In this document: piece after piece, positions 1 to 10,749 of the stretch
Numbering within the stretch: position 1 is the stretch's first letter
Layout of the letters: every line of letters begins with the position of its first letter
Source of the DNA: Sorghum bicolor
Taxonomy: Eukaryota; Streptophyta; Magnoliopsida; Poales; Poaceae
Direction: 5' to 3'
Length of the DNA: 64,000 nt
NCBI RefSeq assembly: GCF_000003195.3
Contig: NC_012873.2
Location: 20,251,066-20,315,065, forward strand
Program-made: the position numbers and the translations under genes
The notes under the pieces: model-generated
What the model saw: only the letters and a program-made list of their open reading frames with translations
What the model was told of the DNA's origin: nothing
The model's database searches: none

Positions 1-1389
1 TGATGATGTAAGGAGGACTACGAAGCAGGCAAACTAACAGCGGCTGGCAAACTATCTTGGGTTAGCGCGGCGGCGAAAGATCACACAAGGCGGCTAACGG
101 GGCAAGTCGAGTAATGTGGTGGCTTCGACTTGTTGTTTGGAAAACAGTGGATGGGATAGAGGCAGAAACTAAGAACAACAATGGTGCAATGACTTACGAC
201 GACGAACACAATCAAAACAAGCAACTAGTCTCAACCACGGACACAAACTCAACAAAGCAAATCTAAAAATGAAATTCCAAGGCGCAATGGGTGATAGGAC
301 AGCGGAAAAAATTAAACTATATATATTTTTTTGGGCTTTTTATGGACCATAGGTAATGAACAAATATGAATCTAGTGCAAATGAGATTATACCTCGCAGT
401 AAACCTGAGATCTCTGATACTAATTGATGTGACCAGGCCCGATCTTCCGAGAGGTAGTTGATAAATTCGATTGTGGAGAACTCGACGTTCGCGATCCGAC
501 TTCAAATCAACACGATTCGAACCCTGCAACCGTTACACCACTGCTCCGTTGGTTATCAACCAAGCATAACTTGATTGACCTCGCCAAGAAGGCTGTTCCT
601 GCAAGCGAATCGAAGAACACAAGCAAGTATAAACACACAATCTGAAAAAATGACGCGAATATTCAATGAGGGTTCAAGAACTCGGTTCCAAAGGACTAAT
701 CGACACAGCGGAGGAGATCAAGAACGGGGGCCCTGGATCACTGTAAAAGGATTTGTCACCATAGTTACAATGAACGATTCAGTTTCTCGATGGAAAACTA
801 AACTCTAAACAAAACCCAAGTCTAAACAGCGGCAGCTTCGTGGAATATAAAGGAGAAACGACCTAGGGTTGGAGACGACCAGGGGAGGCTCCCACAACAT
901 GGGCTTAAGGCCCGAATTCGATACATGGCCAAGTTGGCCCAAAATAAGTGACGTAGCACCTTGGCGTGAACATAACGAGTAATCCACGAATGATCTGGAG
1001 CTGGGACCAGATCCAAAATGACGGCGTTGTTGTCTCCTTTCCAACGAGTCCAAGATCACCACGTTTTGATGTCGTATGAAGAAGTTATGATCAAAACACT
1101 GACGACATGTTTGCTGAATCCGAGAGTGACGTGGTAGCTGAGTTGGAGATGAATTGCAACTTGGAAAAGACGATGGTGTCAACGTATCTAGCGTGGCGAT
1201 GTCCTCATCACATTCTTCGAACAACCTGCTTCTTTGATGTTAATGTTGATCAACTATCTTTTGAGTTGGTCAAAATACCGTTGCAACTGTTTGGGCGACT
1301 TTTATGCTGATCGAAGATGTCAAGCCTTGCTGGTCGAAGAAGCTCAAGATGGCGTGTTACATCATAATACATGGAGCTCGGGGAGTAGC
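1..1389. other. Non-coding remnant upstream of a Tat-like 3' LTR
   Basis: No reading frame here has recognisable domains. The segment ends in a purine-rich stretch (about 1372-1389, ctcggggagtagc) directly before a TG terminus, which is the polypurine tract layout of Tat-lineage gypsy elements. I infer it is 3' internal sequence of a decayed plus-strand element. Around 410-425 the reverse strand has a short sequence resembling a tRNA-Met primer-binding site, but no matching LTR was found, so it is not called. Confidence 0.4.
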
Positions 1390-1853
1390 TGTGGGGGTAT
1401 AAACCCCTATACCCTTACGGCTAGACTTGGGCCAGGAGGCGTGGCCCATCACGAGACAGTTCGAGGCTTGATTCAACTGCTCGAAGTTTCACGCAAGGAA
1501 ACAAGACGTGGAGATCAAGCAAGATTCTAGTCGGTTAGAATAGTAATTGATATCGTGTTATCTATGATAATTGTAACCGACTAGGATTAGTTTCTAGATT
1601 TGTAACCCTGCCCTCTTCACTATATAAAGAGAGGTATGGGACACCCTTAGGCAACTCAACTCAACACAATTCAATCCATAGCAATACAATCAGACGCAGG
1701 ACGTAGGTATTACGCCTACACGGTGGCCGAACCTGGATAAAACCTTGTCTGTGTCTTGTGTCACCATCAAGTTCGTAGCTTGCGTACCTGTCTGCCGATA
1801 AACTACTACCGTGGGTATACCCCAAGTAGACTGCCGACTAGATTTCGTCGACA
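1390..1853 (+). repeat. Short Tat-like LTR (3' or solo), 464 bp
   Basis: It begins tgtgggggtataaacccc and ends gtcgaca, so it has TG...CA termini. A TATA-like box (ctatataaag) lies near 1620-1630, followed by a transcribed-looking region and a gtagactgccgac block that resembles the U5 end of Tat-type LTRs. A polypurine tract lies immediately upstream, so this looks like a 3' LTR. No second copy and no clear target duplication are visible in the window. Confidence 0.55.
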
Positions 1854-2929
1854 AAGTCCTAATCTGTAATTCCTTCTTCTTCTTTTCTAATAATAAAAAG
1901 GCAAAATTTCTGGTCATTTTGAATTTTTGTCGAGCCCAACTATAAGCTTGTTTCACTCTTAAATTGGTTTAAACTCTTGTTAGGTTTTAGAGTTAGATTC
2001 AGCCCATAACTTTCTTTTTTTCCGTAACCTAATTGGACCAGGAGTCCTCGTGTCATAAATAAAAAATAAGCTAAAAATAATAGAAACCTGATCCGAACAA
2101 AAGAGCATTGTTTAATTAATCTGGTCTAACATATAAAGATATGATAGACTAAAATTTTTACAATAATATATTAGGAAAAGATAACATAATAACACTATAT
2201 AACTTATTGTTCAATTGCACGAGTTGATAATCCGAACTGATCGTGGTACTAAGGCTGTATATTAGCCCATATCCAAGCATGTAAAGCACAAGGAAAAAAA
2301 AACCTTGTTTGGCTCGCATTACCCGAAGTACATTTAGGCTATCTCCGATAGCAGACCCAAACCTAAAAAAGATCTGTAACATAATACTTGTAGTCTTCAA
2401 CAGAATATCTGCATAGAACATTTTAAGTATTGCGAGAAGCATAATCTAAATATGAGTATTCTCTCTCCTCGAGACCAATTTGCATGAAAAATTCTCTTAG
2501 GTCTTGTTGTTGGAGAAAACTAAAAATAGATATAGAACCTTTTACCAGTAGCGCTACCCAAACATTGAATAGGTCTTGTATTTTGGGTAAGAATTGTTGA
2601 AGACAGTCTTACGTCACCGGGCCACTCACATGGTAATGAGCCCTTGTATACGGGCAGGGTATAAGGTTTCTGGTTTTTTCCTCAAACACCTTATTTAATG
2701 TGAAATGCTAGAAAAGGCGCATGATATCGTTCGCAGTCCGAGTTTTTTTAGATGTAGTGATCGATGAGACAAAAACTCTGCTGTTAAAAATATTTTCATT
2801 TAACAACATCAAGGCACCTAAAATATATTTTGTATGAAAGGTTCATAAACTTAATATAATAAATAACATTTCATACATGTCAAAAAGTGAATTTGTGGAA
2901 TCAGTGAATATTTAAATCATGGGCGTGTA
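1854..2929. other. AT-rich spacer with no recognisable feature
   Basis: Short accidental frames only. I see no domain, RNA gene or clear repeat here. Confidence 0.5.
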
Positions 2930-3430
2930 TAATTAGATATTTGATAAAGTTTTGATCCCATAGAAAATGTCTCTAAGCCTCTAAAAGTTCCAATAAAATA
3001 TTTACTTGTAGATACGAAAATAAAAATATTTACATATCTTAGAAGCTTCCAAAATGCAGATTTAGCTCAAAAAACTGAAAAATCCAAAAAAAAAAGAATA
3101 TTCTCAAAAATTATAATCATCATCACATGTTACATTCATATACTGGTCGTTTCTCATATTCTTGTTGTGAAAAGTTTTTAAAACTTGTTTAGACATCTAT
3201 TGTAATGTTTTGGGTTTTTTTTTGAGTTTTTTGATATATTTTTCTTGTTTTGTAGAGTTAACTATATTTTTAAAGCTTCTAGAGATATTTCCACGAGCTC
3301 TAAATATTTTATTTTAGTTTTTCATGTCCCCATCTATCTTTATATTTTCTCTGGATTTTAGAAACTTGGAGGTATTTTTGATGGTCTAAAAATCTCATCA
3401 AGTTTTTATCAACTTGTAATTAGTGCATTA
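2930..3430. repeat. Imperfect inverted repeat (foldback-like)
   Basis: The left arm (about 2935-3090) and the reverse complement of the right arm (about 3200-3425) align imperfectly over most of their length. The outer ends pair (aattagatatttgataaag with ctttttatcaacttgtaatt-like sequence), and so do inner parts around tcttagaagctt and agcttctagaga. The centre is an AT-rich loop. It may be an old foldback or MITE-type element. No target duplication is obvious, and low complexity raises the risk of chance pairing. Confidence 0.35.
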
Positions 3431-3772
3431 TAATACTCAAATTTGGTTACTACGTTGGTTAAATACTTAAATCTGGTGCAGTATAATACTCAAATTCGGT
3501 TACTATGCTTAGGCACAATAACTTGACATATGATGCATGTTTTTCATGAGATAAATATCTTTCTAGATTTATATTTGTCATAACTAAGCATTGTGAGTTA
3601 GCAACACAATATAAGATTTATCTATGTTTTTAACAACATATTTTCTATGGCATGAGTGCCTGAATTCAATAGCTTCTACAATGACATGGTTCGAGTTGGG
3701 GTTATTGGAGAGGAATTGTGCCCTCGACCTTAGAAAAGGGCTTGGGGAAGTGGGTCGAACAGACGGAGGAGG

Positions 3773-4704
3773 TGTTGACGGTAGATAAGTATCCTTTTTT
3801 GACTGTCAACATAACATGAGAAGGGACTAAAACATGTTTACCATCTAGATATAGGGGTTACACTGATAGAATTCTATGAGTTTTTGTGATTGTCTATTTC
3901 TACAGAGGGTTATCAGAAATAGAACCAAAGGAGACCCACATGTCAGATTTACATAGAGAGAAACAAACATACGTATAAAAAAAATAATCTAGAAGACTCG
4001 AGGAGGCACCCCTGTGAACCTAGGCCCACCTAGCAGCCAGGGAGGGGCGAGCGCGCAGGCCACGTGGGCGGCCGCCTAGCCACCTCCACCAATCAAGAGC
4101 AACCTCGTGGATCCTGCCTCCATCGACGTTTAAGGATCAATAATAAGCGTTCATTCAAGTCAGTTTGATCCAAGGGTAGCGGTGCATCCTAGGGGGCTAT
4201 ATATTCTGGGCCCCTGGCCCCTGGAGAAATCCTAATTCATTCTCTCATTCATTCGGAGAATTCATCTTCAACTCCAGAGAAGCCCTAGAGCCACCATCTC
4301 AATTAGAGCTCCATAGTTTAGTAGCATAGCTACATAGGATTGGATCTAGGAGACAAACCTAGCTTGGAGTCTGGATCTGTCGAAGTTCTTGGTAATTTCT
4401 TCTACTTTATTGTAATATTCATTATTGTTCTTCCTACTATGAATAGTATTTTATTCTATTCTACTATATTAGAATTTACTTTGCTCTATTTGATTATGTT
4501 CTCAATTATATTGTTCTTAGTTTACTTTAATTATATGCTTAGCATAGTTGGACTAGAATTATGTTTATGCATAGGATCGTATAGCGCTTGCTCATTAGGC
4601 CGACGGGTGAGTGATAAATATTGTGTAGGCATGGTGCCTAGACCATATTTATCTACAAATACACCCTATATTCTAGATCGTGAGGTAGATCATGGGAGTG
4701 ACAG
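3773..4704 (+). repeat. Decayed LTR related to the C/D family, 5' part
   Basis: It starts tgttgacgg like the LTRs at 13038, 42988, 49612 and 56898. It then follows them in order: the ttatcag block, the cttggcccc block before the leader, the catagctacataggattgga block near 4326, and the ggatcgtatagcgcttg block near 4574. It is clearly more diverged than the other copies. It stops at 4704 at a junction with a Copia-like LTR fragment. The frame at 4340-4708 lies inside this LTR and is not a gene. Confidence 0.75.
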
Positions 4705-5765
4705 TTGAAAGCCCTAGTTTAGTTTTGGATAATTGATGAAATCCTAGTACTAACCTGTATACTAAGTGTGTGTAGATTTAATGAGGTTGGTACATGCCAA
4801 GTGATGGAGCAAGTGATGATCATGGTGATGATGGTGATGACCACAAGATGATCAAGTGCTCAACTTGGAAAAGAAGAAAAAGAAAAAGAAAACCCTATGG
4901 AGATCAAGGCAAAGGTATTGCTAGGGTTTTAGTTTTGGTGATCAAGACACCATAGAGGGTGTGATCACATTTTGGATAGATAGCCATACTATAAAGAGGG
5001 GAATTTTTTTGGCTAAGTGGTTATCAAGTGCCACTAGGTGTCATTGTTCATGTGCATGCATTTAGAACCTAGTGAGCTAACTTAACTCCTTCGAAGAAAA
5101 TGATTATGAAAATGCTAACACACTTGCACATGTTGGTACACACTCGGTGGTGTTGGCACACTTTGAGAAGGAGGTGGAGTTTGAAGGGTAGAGAGGGGTT
5201 TGGGTTCCTCTCTCTCCCTTCCGCCGAGCTTGCTCGGCGGGATTCGGAGCTTTTGAAAAAATAAAATGCTTATTTTCTATTACGCTGATGGAAAGTTCGG
5301 AGAAGTCATCGGAGTGTTTCTTACTAAAAAAACACTCACCGGATGCTCTGTCCGTAGGCACCAGACGCTGAGTCTGCGCATCCGGTGTGCTGCCAGTCTC
5401 TAGCATAGGTGAAAGCTAAGCACCGGACGCTAGCTGGACGCTGTTCGTGCGTCCGCTGCCCCTGCGCGTTGGCAGTGTTCTCTGAGTAAGTGTCCGGTGC
5501 TGAGGGGGCGCGTCTGGTGGTTCGCATCCGGTGATCCCGTGCGTTTGAAAACCTCTCTGGGTTCGGATCCAGTGAGTACTAGACGCGTCCGGTGCTCACT
5601 TGACCGCGTCCAGTAGTTGCAGGGAACCATTGGAAATCGTCGCGCGTGTTTCAAACAGTGGACACGTGGCTGCATCTGAAGCACCGGATGCAGGGGTCGA
5701 GCGTCCGGTGGTCACCTGCTGTGCGTCTGGTGACCCCGTGTTCTGCCAAGTGAAAGAGCCAACGA
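4705..5765 (+). repeat. Copia (Sirevirus-like) LTR fragment
   Basis: It begins ttgaaagccctagttt followed by ttggataattgatgaaatcc, which resembles the start of grass Sirevirus LTRs. Between about 5337 and 5740 it carries many copies of caccggacgc-type and gcgtccggtg-type motifs in both orientations, typical of the palindrome-rich regulatory region of those LTRs. The right boundary is approximate. The flanking C/D-like LTR resumes about 430 bp further along its own sequence, so the insertion was accompanied or followed by deletion. No coding sequence is present. Confidence 0.55.
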
Positions 5766-5890
5766 TGATATCCCATGCACTCCCTTTCGAGTGGTAAAAT
5801 TATAAATAATGATACCTGGATTACTCCTTATTAAAATGCTACGATGATATTTTCTGTACGCTTGCAGAATCCTTTTTATTTTAGTCAACA
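5766..5890 (+). repeat. Decayed C/D-family LTR, 3' part
   Basis: The order gtggtaaaattataaat, gatacctgga, ttaaaatgctac and gcttgcagaatcc matches the 3' part of the D LTR (around 50985-51065). This is the continuation of the LTR that starts at 3773. Confidence 0.65.
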
Positions 5891-6669
5891 GGAGGGAGCT
5901 GTGGAGGCATAGCAGCATGATTATCGTTGGCTGTCAAAGGTGAAGGATGGCGATTAGACTAGAGAGGGGCGAGGGTGGCACGAGGATGGTCCAGTGACAC
6001 TAGGTTAGCATGGTGGGGGTCACTAGGGCTAGACGTGGTGTTGGCAAGCCACTGTGGACAGGGCAGACCAACGAGAGGCAAGGGCGAGTTCGTAGGTACG
6101 CGCGTCTATGAAGATGACACAGTAGCTAGACACCTCAGAGAATTAGAAAAAGAGCCTATTAAGGGTTTGTTTGGTATAGCTTTATTCCATAATTTTTAGT
6201 CCTAACTCCTTGATTTTTTATGGAGTTATTCTAGTTGATTCTGGTGGAGGTGCAGAGTAGGGAGTAGACCATAATTGATTATGGAGTGATTCTAATGAGG
6301 ATTGAGGAGCGGGCTTTTTTAGCTCCTTGTATAAATGGAAAAATAGTTCTTGTCTAATTTCCATCAAAATTGTACACAAGCAGCTCATGATATTATTTGG
6401 CAAAGAGGTAATTCTCATAGAAAAGCAGCTGGAGAGCTGCCAAAAAGCTCCTAAATAGCAGTTCCCTTTTTAGCAACACGTGATACTGGCCGATCAAACT
6501 CAGTCTAGGTGATCATGTGGAAATAATATATTATATATTCTATTTTGCCTGTAGGAATGCACAGCCACTGAACTACTAAAATCGAAAACGCTATGGTTGG
6601 TGTTTGGTTCTACAAGGAGCAATGTTAATGTTAAAGCATGTTAAAGCACAGGGAATGGTTCCACGAAGA
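5891..6669. other. Unassigned spacer with a MITE-like stretch
   Basis: No coding feature. The part from about 6163 to 6470 begins gggtttgtttggtatag and contains agctcc/agctgc words in both orientations, as seen in grass hAT- or Harbinger-type MITEs. Terminal repeats could not be matched convincingly and no target duplication was found. Confidence 0.25.
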
Positions 6670-6765
6670 CATTGAAAAGAGAATAAGTGATTACTTATTT
6701 TATTTGTTTGGTACATACATTGAAAAGAGAATCAGTGATTACTTACTTTATTTGTTTGGTACAGG
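6670..6765. repeat. Tandem duplication, 2 x 48 bp
   Basis: The unit beginning cattgaaaagagaa and ending ttgtttggtacata occurs at 6670-6717 and again at 6718-6765 with a few substitutions. It has no coding meaning that I can see. Confidence 0.8.
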
Positions 6766-7137
6766 TGTGGTAATAGGAAGACAGGTTAATTATTTTCACG
6801 CTGGACATGATCGTGAGCACTTTAACGCATTATAATGCAGACACCTCGATACCTTTGGATACTCTATCAAGAATTCTCATCAATACATTTTTTTAAGCCG
6901 CCGTGGTGGCAGGACGCGAGAGTGTGACTGCCACAAATAACATGACTAGATATGCAAGGTGGAGCGGGCTGCTTGTGCCACCAGCCCATGTGGGATTGAA
7001 AACCTAACCCACTAAGGCTAAGTGGGCTGAAGCATTCGACCTGCATAATCCAGCGGTAACCCACATCTCTAGATTCGGCATCACGACTCATTCTCATTTA
7101 GCATTGCTACTCGCTAGGCATCGCCACCGCCGGTCTG
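6766..7137. other. Spacer with no recognisable feature
   Basis: No frame with recognisable protein similarity, RNA gene or repeat is visible. The sequence lies just upstream of the proline-rich stretch. Confidence 0.4.
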
Positions 7138-7330
7138 ATGGCTTCCCCGGCACCGCCGCCGCCGCCGCCGCCACTGCCGCCGCTACCTCCATTAATGGTG
7201 CCGCCGCGCCGCCGCCTTCTCCACCTGCACTAGTGGCGCAACCACCTCCAGTACCGGCGCCGCCGCAGCATCTGCCTCCTCCACTGGCACCTCCACCGGC
7301 CCAGATCTCGTCCAGAAAACGAAAGGTAGG
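7138..7330 (+). pseudogene. Possible proline-rich first exon, upstream of the hAT gene
   Basis: An ATG at 7138 opens onto a (CCG)n tract encoding polyproline. That frame closes after about 31 codons, but an adjacent frame continues with proline-rich sequence to a basic SSRKRK motif followed by a good splice donor (aaag|gtaggt, about 7325). A slippage frameshift in the triplet tract would link the two. I infer a decayed first exon of the hAT transposase gene downstream, whose later exons show similar low-complexity and basic motifs. It could also be unrelated GC-rich repeat sequence. Confidence 0.25.
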
Positions 7331-7929
7331 TGGCTACAAATGGTGGTCGGCTAGCCGGCCGGTGATATTCCCGGCAGTGGAAGATGAGGTCGTGCTTTGT
7401 TCCTGCTTGTTTTATCCACGTCGGTGATAGCATCCAAGAAGATCCATCCTTGATTAGAGTGGCTTATTTTGCTTACTGGCCATTTCTAGAAGATCCTAGG
7501 AAAAAAACTAGGCAACCGCAATGCAGTGCTGAATGTTCCCCCTTTTTCAATGTACATGAAGAAGTGGCATTAGATCTGTGGTTTCCAGATGCTGTAATCT
7601 CTTTTGTGTTTGGCTGAAGGCTACCCTTAAGTTGAAATGATTTCACAATTCATGTTCAACAACAAAGTGAAAGATACGGGGGGCGTGTATTAAAAAGCAT
7701 CTTAAGCTGCAAACTGTAGCGTTGCTGATTTTTCTGGTTGCTAATCCTGCATATGCATGAATCTGTTGTTTCCATAACCCTCCAATCTCAGGATTTGGGG
7801 ACTAGTGCGGCCGTTTTGGTGTGATCTCAGTTTGGGTGCAATCTCAGTATTTGCGTTGAGTTGGTTTGTTTGTCCCATCCATGACTACGGGTGCCATAAG
7901 CCCATAACTTTGCCAAGTACGGCATGGCA
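7331..7929. other. Spacer with no recognisable feature
   Basis: It would be intron if the proline-rich exon upstream is real. The short frames show no similarity that I recognise. Confidence 0.35.
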
Positions 7930-8162
7930 TACAAAAATTTTGGCAAATTTGAGCAATTCCCAATGGCCATGATTGAACATTGTGATAGAGAAGCAAATCA
8001 AGTAGTGCATGAGCTAGCACGGCAAGTTTTTATTTCTAAAGATTTTTGTACTTGGGGTTGATTCACCCCCTAGCTTTATTTTTCATGCTTTATCAAATGA
8101 TGTAACATTGTTATCAGGTGATTAATAAAGTTTGCCGTATGGCTTTATAAAAAAACTTTCTT
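7930..8162 (+). mobile_element. 5'-truncated LINE end with RNase H-like tail
   Basis: One frame from about 7969 reads IEHCDREANQVVHELARQ and continues to a tryptophan-glycine before a stop. The R-E-A/G-N-x-V-x-H-x-L-A pattern is the last block of the plant RNase H-like domain (PF13456 type) found at the C-terminus of many L1-like LINE polyproteins. Downstream, past further stops, come a tract resembling the usual terminal residues, then attaataaagtttgccg and an A-run, as expected for a LINE 3' end. It is severely 5'-truncated and inactive. Confidence 0.6.
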
Positions 8163-8292
8163 TTAACCAACAAACTAAGTTTATTCCAGACAGACATAGT
8201 TCTTTTGTTTCTAGTGAAGCTACCACAACTGCAGCAAATTTGACAACTAGGCTAATCTACGCGCTGCACCTTAAATTTTATTCAACGTGTCA
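8163..8292. other. Spacer between the LINE end and tandem repeat
   Basis: No feature recognised. Confidence 0.4.
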
Positions 8293-8478
8293 TCAGCTTC
8301 AGCTTTTGGCAATAATTTTATTCCGGCGAGCTGCACAAAAAAAAATGGTTCTGAGCGTGCACGCTGCATAGTTTTACTTAGTTACTCAGCTTCAGCTTTT
8401 GGCAATAATTTTATTCCGGCGAGCTGCACAAAAAAAAATGGTTCTGAGAGTGCACGCTGCATAGTTTTACTTAGTTAT
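8293..8478. repeat. Tandem duplication, 2 x 93 bp
   Basis: The unit starting tcagcttcagcttttggc occurs at 8293-8385 and 8386-8478. I see a single substitution in the second half (gagcgtgc versus gagagtgc), so the duplication is recent relative to its surroundings. Confidence 0.9.
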
Positions 8479-8940
8479 TACTGCCACCATAAATGGCCTA
8501 AATTATTGTTGGTAACGAAGCAAGACCCAGCTTTTTATTCTGGTGACCAACACATAGTTAAAAATATATAAGATGTTTGCATGCAACTAGATACTACCTA
8601 GCAGTATTTAAAAAAAAAATCCAACAAGCCGCACAAGAGTAGAGTTGAATAAAACCATACAAGAATCTTTTTATTCAAGCAAATACATTTTTTCCTGGTA
8701 ATCACATAACCATACATATGTTAGGCGGTGCTAGCTCCTCCTAAAGTTTATCTATTGGACTGGATTGGCAGTAGATATACTAGTGATGTTTCCCATAGCT
8801 GTAAATCAATCAATCATAACTAGAGGTAATCATGCTAGTTCTAAGAGCAACATAGTTATACTTCTTGTTATATAATTAAGCAAGGCATATAATATTAGTG
8901 CAAAATTATACTGAATATTCTTTAATTTTTCTTCAATTCA
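8479..8940. other. AT-rich spacer with no recognisable feature
   Basis: It contains only short frames and is probably intronic to the hAT gene. Confidence 0.35.
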
Positions 8941-8998
8941 GCTGTCGAAATATGGTGCAGAGCTGTCGAAATATGGTGCAGAGCTGTCGAAACATGGT
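8941..8998. repeat. 21-bp minisatellite, about 2.8 units
   Basis: Unit gctgtcgaaatatggtgcag plus one base, repeated at a 21-bp period with one substitution in the last, partial unit. Confidence 0.9.
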
Positions 8999-9030
8999 AA
9001 TTTTACTAACTTGAAATGTTGTCTACGCAG

Positions 9031-9386
9031 ATTAAAGAGGAAAAGGTGCCCTCATCAACAGCTAAGCAGAAGGTCTCTGATGTGAAGCAGGCAAATGCAC
9101 CGGTGATGTTGATGTATTCACCGGCATCACTATTGCCACTGCCACCTTCTGGCACCGGTGCCGACTTGTCAAGCCACGAAGCCATACAGGTCCCGATCCA
9201 CCGACAAGATTTTCCTTGTTCGTTGTACCCCAACTGCCGAGTTCCTCTGTGGTCTCGCCCATAGCTGCTGCTGCCACCCCTGCAAATAAGGATCAGCGAC
9301 ACAGCGACTCATCCACAGCTGCTGCTACCACCCTTGCAGGTCGGGTTCAGCGACACATTGGAGCGAAGGCTAAGAGGAAGCAACAG
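9031..9386 (+). pseudogene. hAT transposase, upstream exon (degenerate)
   Basis: A splice-acceptor context (gtctacgcag|) precedes a frame beginning IKEEKVPSSTAKQKV. The frame is low in complexity, rich in Ser, Pro and Ala. It shifts frame before a basic KAKRKQQ motif next to a possible donor (caacag|gtttgg, 9386/9387). The internal block cagctgctgct...cagcgacac is itself duplicated around 9258-9355. Its acceptor and first codons recur 496 bp downstream at 9527, so the exon is one of a duplicated pair. Assignment to the hAT gene rests on position and that duplication, not on a domain. Confidence 0.4.
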
Positions 9387-9526
9387 GTTTGGATCTTGCA
9401 GCTTATTAATTAGCTTGTAAGAGTGAAATGGAACCCTGCAGTAGTTCTAGAGAGAGCAGTAACAGCAGCAAGGACCCTGCTGTGAAGCAAGCAACTATGG
9501 ATTAATTGGTAATGTTGTCTATGCAG

Positions 9527-9791
9527 ATCAAAGGGGGGACAACATCCTTATCAATGGCTAAGTGAAAGGACCCTGCTATGAAGCAAGGAAAGGCATCACC
9601 ATCAAAGCAGTTGAAGTCGCCAGTTGTAACCATGTCACCACTTATACCAGCAAGGTCATTAGGCGTGAAAATGTTGTTATCCGCCAACCTCAGCTCACCA
9701 ACAGTGATAGTGTCGTCACAAGGGACAGCAAGCTCGGAATCACAATTGCCGATATCTCCTTTTCTCAGAAAAAGAACTACTGCTGCTGCTG
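9527..9791 (+). pseudogene. hAT transposase, second upstream exon
   Basis: It is preceded by gtctatgcag| and begins IKGGTTSLSMAK, paralogous to the start of the exon at 9031. A stop (tga) follows soon after, then the frame runs open through KQGKASPSKQLK to a polyalanine end and a strong donor (gctg|gtaagt at 9791/9792). The donor phase (+1) matches the acceptor at 9909/9910. This supports splicing to the BED/transposase exon. Confidence 0.5.
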
Positions 9792-9909
9792 GTAAGTGAT
9801 GATGTTATGTGTTCGCTACTGTTTTCTTTGTTTTACTATTGTTGCTGCTATTAGAATATTATTTGTTTTACTATTTGTCTTACAATATTATTTCCATGCC
9901 AACCATTAG

Positions 9910-10749
9910 GATCTTCACGTAGAAGTAAAAGGCGCAAACTTACCTCACATATATGGCAGCTTTTTGAGGCAATATATGATAATGATATCTCAGTAGAAGC
10001 TCAATGCATTCATTGCAACCAAGTGTTCAAAGCAACCAGAGGTGTTGGTACAAGTGCATGTGGTAGACACATAAAAGTTTGTGAGGGAAAGGCTAGGTTA
10101 GAAGAAATGGTCTCTCAACTGAGTTCAACCATGCCCTTAACTGATGCTTCCTTGAAAAATTGGAAATTTGATCAACAAGTAGCTCGCCAAGAATTAGTGA
10201 GCTTAATAGTGATGCATGAGTTGCCTTTCAGTCTGGTAGAGTATCCAAAGTTTAGAACATTTTTGGCTGCTCTAAATCCGTGGTTCAAACAAGTTTCTAG
10301 AACCACTATTAGGTCTGACTGCATTAGTTCATATGAGGAAGGAAAAATAGTCCTACGACATGCGCTACAAAGTTCGGTCTCTAGGGTTTCTCTTACTGCT
10401 GATTTATGACCTCAAACCAAACATTGGGCTATTTATGTGTGACTTGTCACTACATTAGTGAGAGCTGGAAGATACATAAGAAGATCATAAAATTCAATTT
10501 AGTTGAGACCCCGCATGATGGTTGGAACCTATTCAATACTATGTTGGAAACCTTGCAATATTGGCATCTAGAAAGCAAACTTTTTGCTATCACATTGGAT
10601 AATGCATCAGTAAATAATAACTTTGTGACAACTTTAAAAGAAAACCTTGTCTCAAAGGGTCAACTCCTTCGCAAAGGGAAGTTGTTTCATTGTCGTTGTG
10701 CAGCCCATGTGTTTAATATCATCGTCCAAGAAGGTTTTAAGGCCATAAG
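9910..10749 (+). pseudogene. hAT-family transposase, BED finger and catalytic N-part
   Basis: The exon begins after accattag| and encodes a basic SSRRSKRRK motif, then a BED-type zinc finger (C-x2-C in AQCIHCNQ, His and Cys in GRHIKVC). It continues into the hAT region around LKNWKFDQQVARQEL, the WFKQVSRTT segment and the SLTADL motif where the first catalytic Asp of hAT enzymes lies. A single-base deletion at about 10407 (tgg expected, tga read) shifts the frame. The second half (10406-10749) continues in another frame with LCVTCHYI, ITLDNASVNN and FHCRCAAHVFNIIV, all hallmarks of plant Ac/Tam3-like hAT transposases. It is cut at 10749 by the LTR of element E, so the C-terminal dimerisation domain should lie beyond the right edge of the window. 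Confidence 0.85.

Noticed and set aside
487..530. tRNA-like B-box (ggttcgaatc on the minus strand)
   Set aside because: No A-box at proper spacing and no cloverleaf could be formed.
7104..7427. 107-residue proline/alanine-rich frame as a complete gene
   Set aside because: No ATG, dominated by a CCG repeat and running through a good splice donor; kept only as a possible exon.
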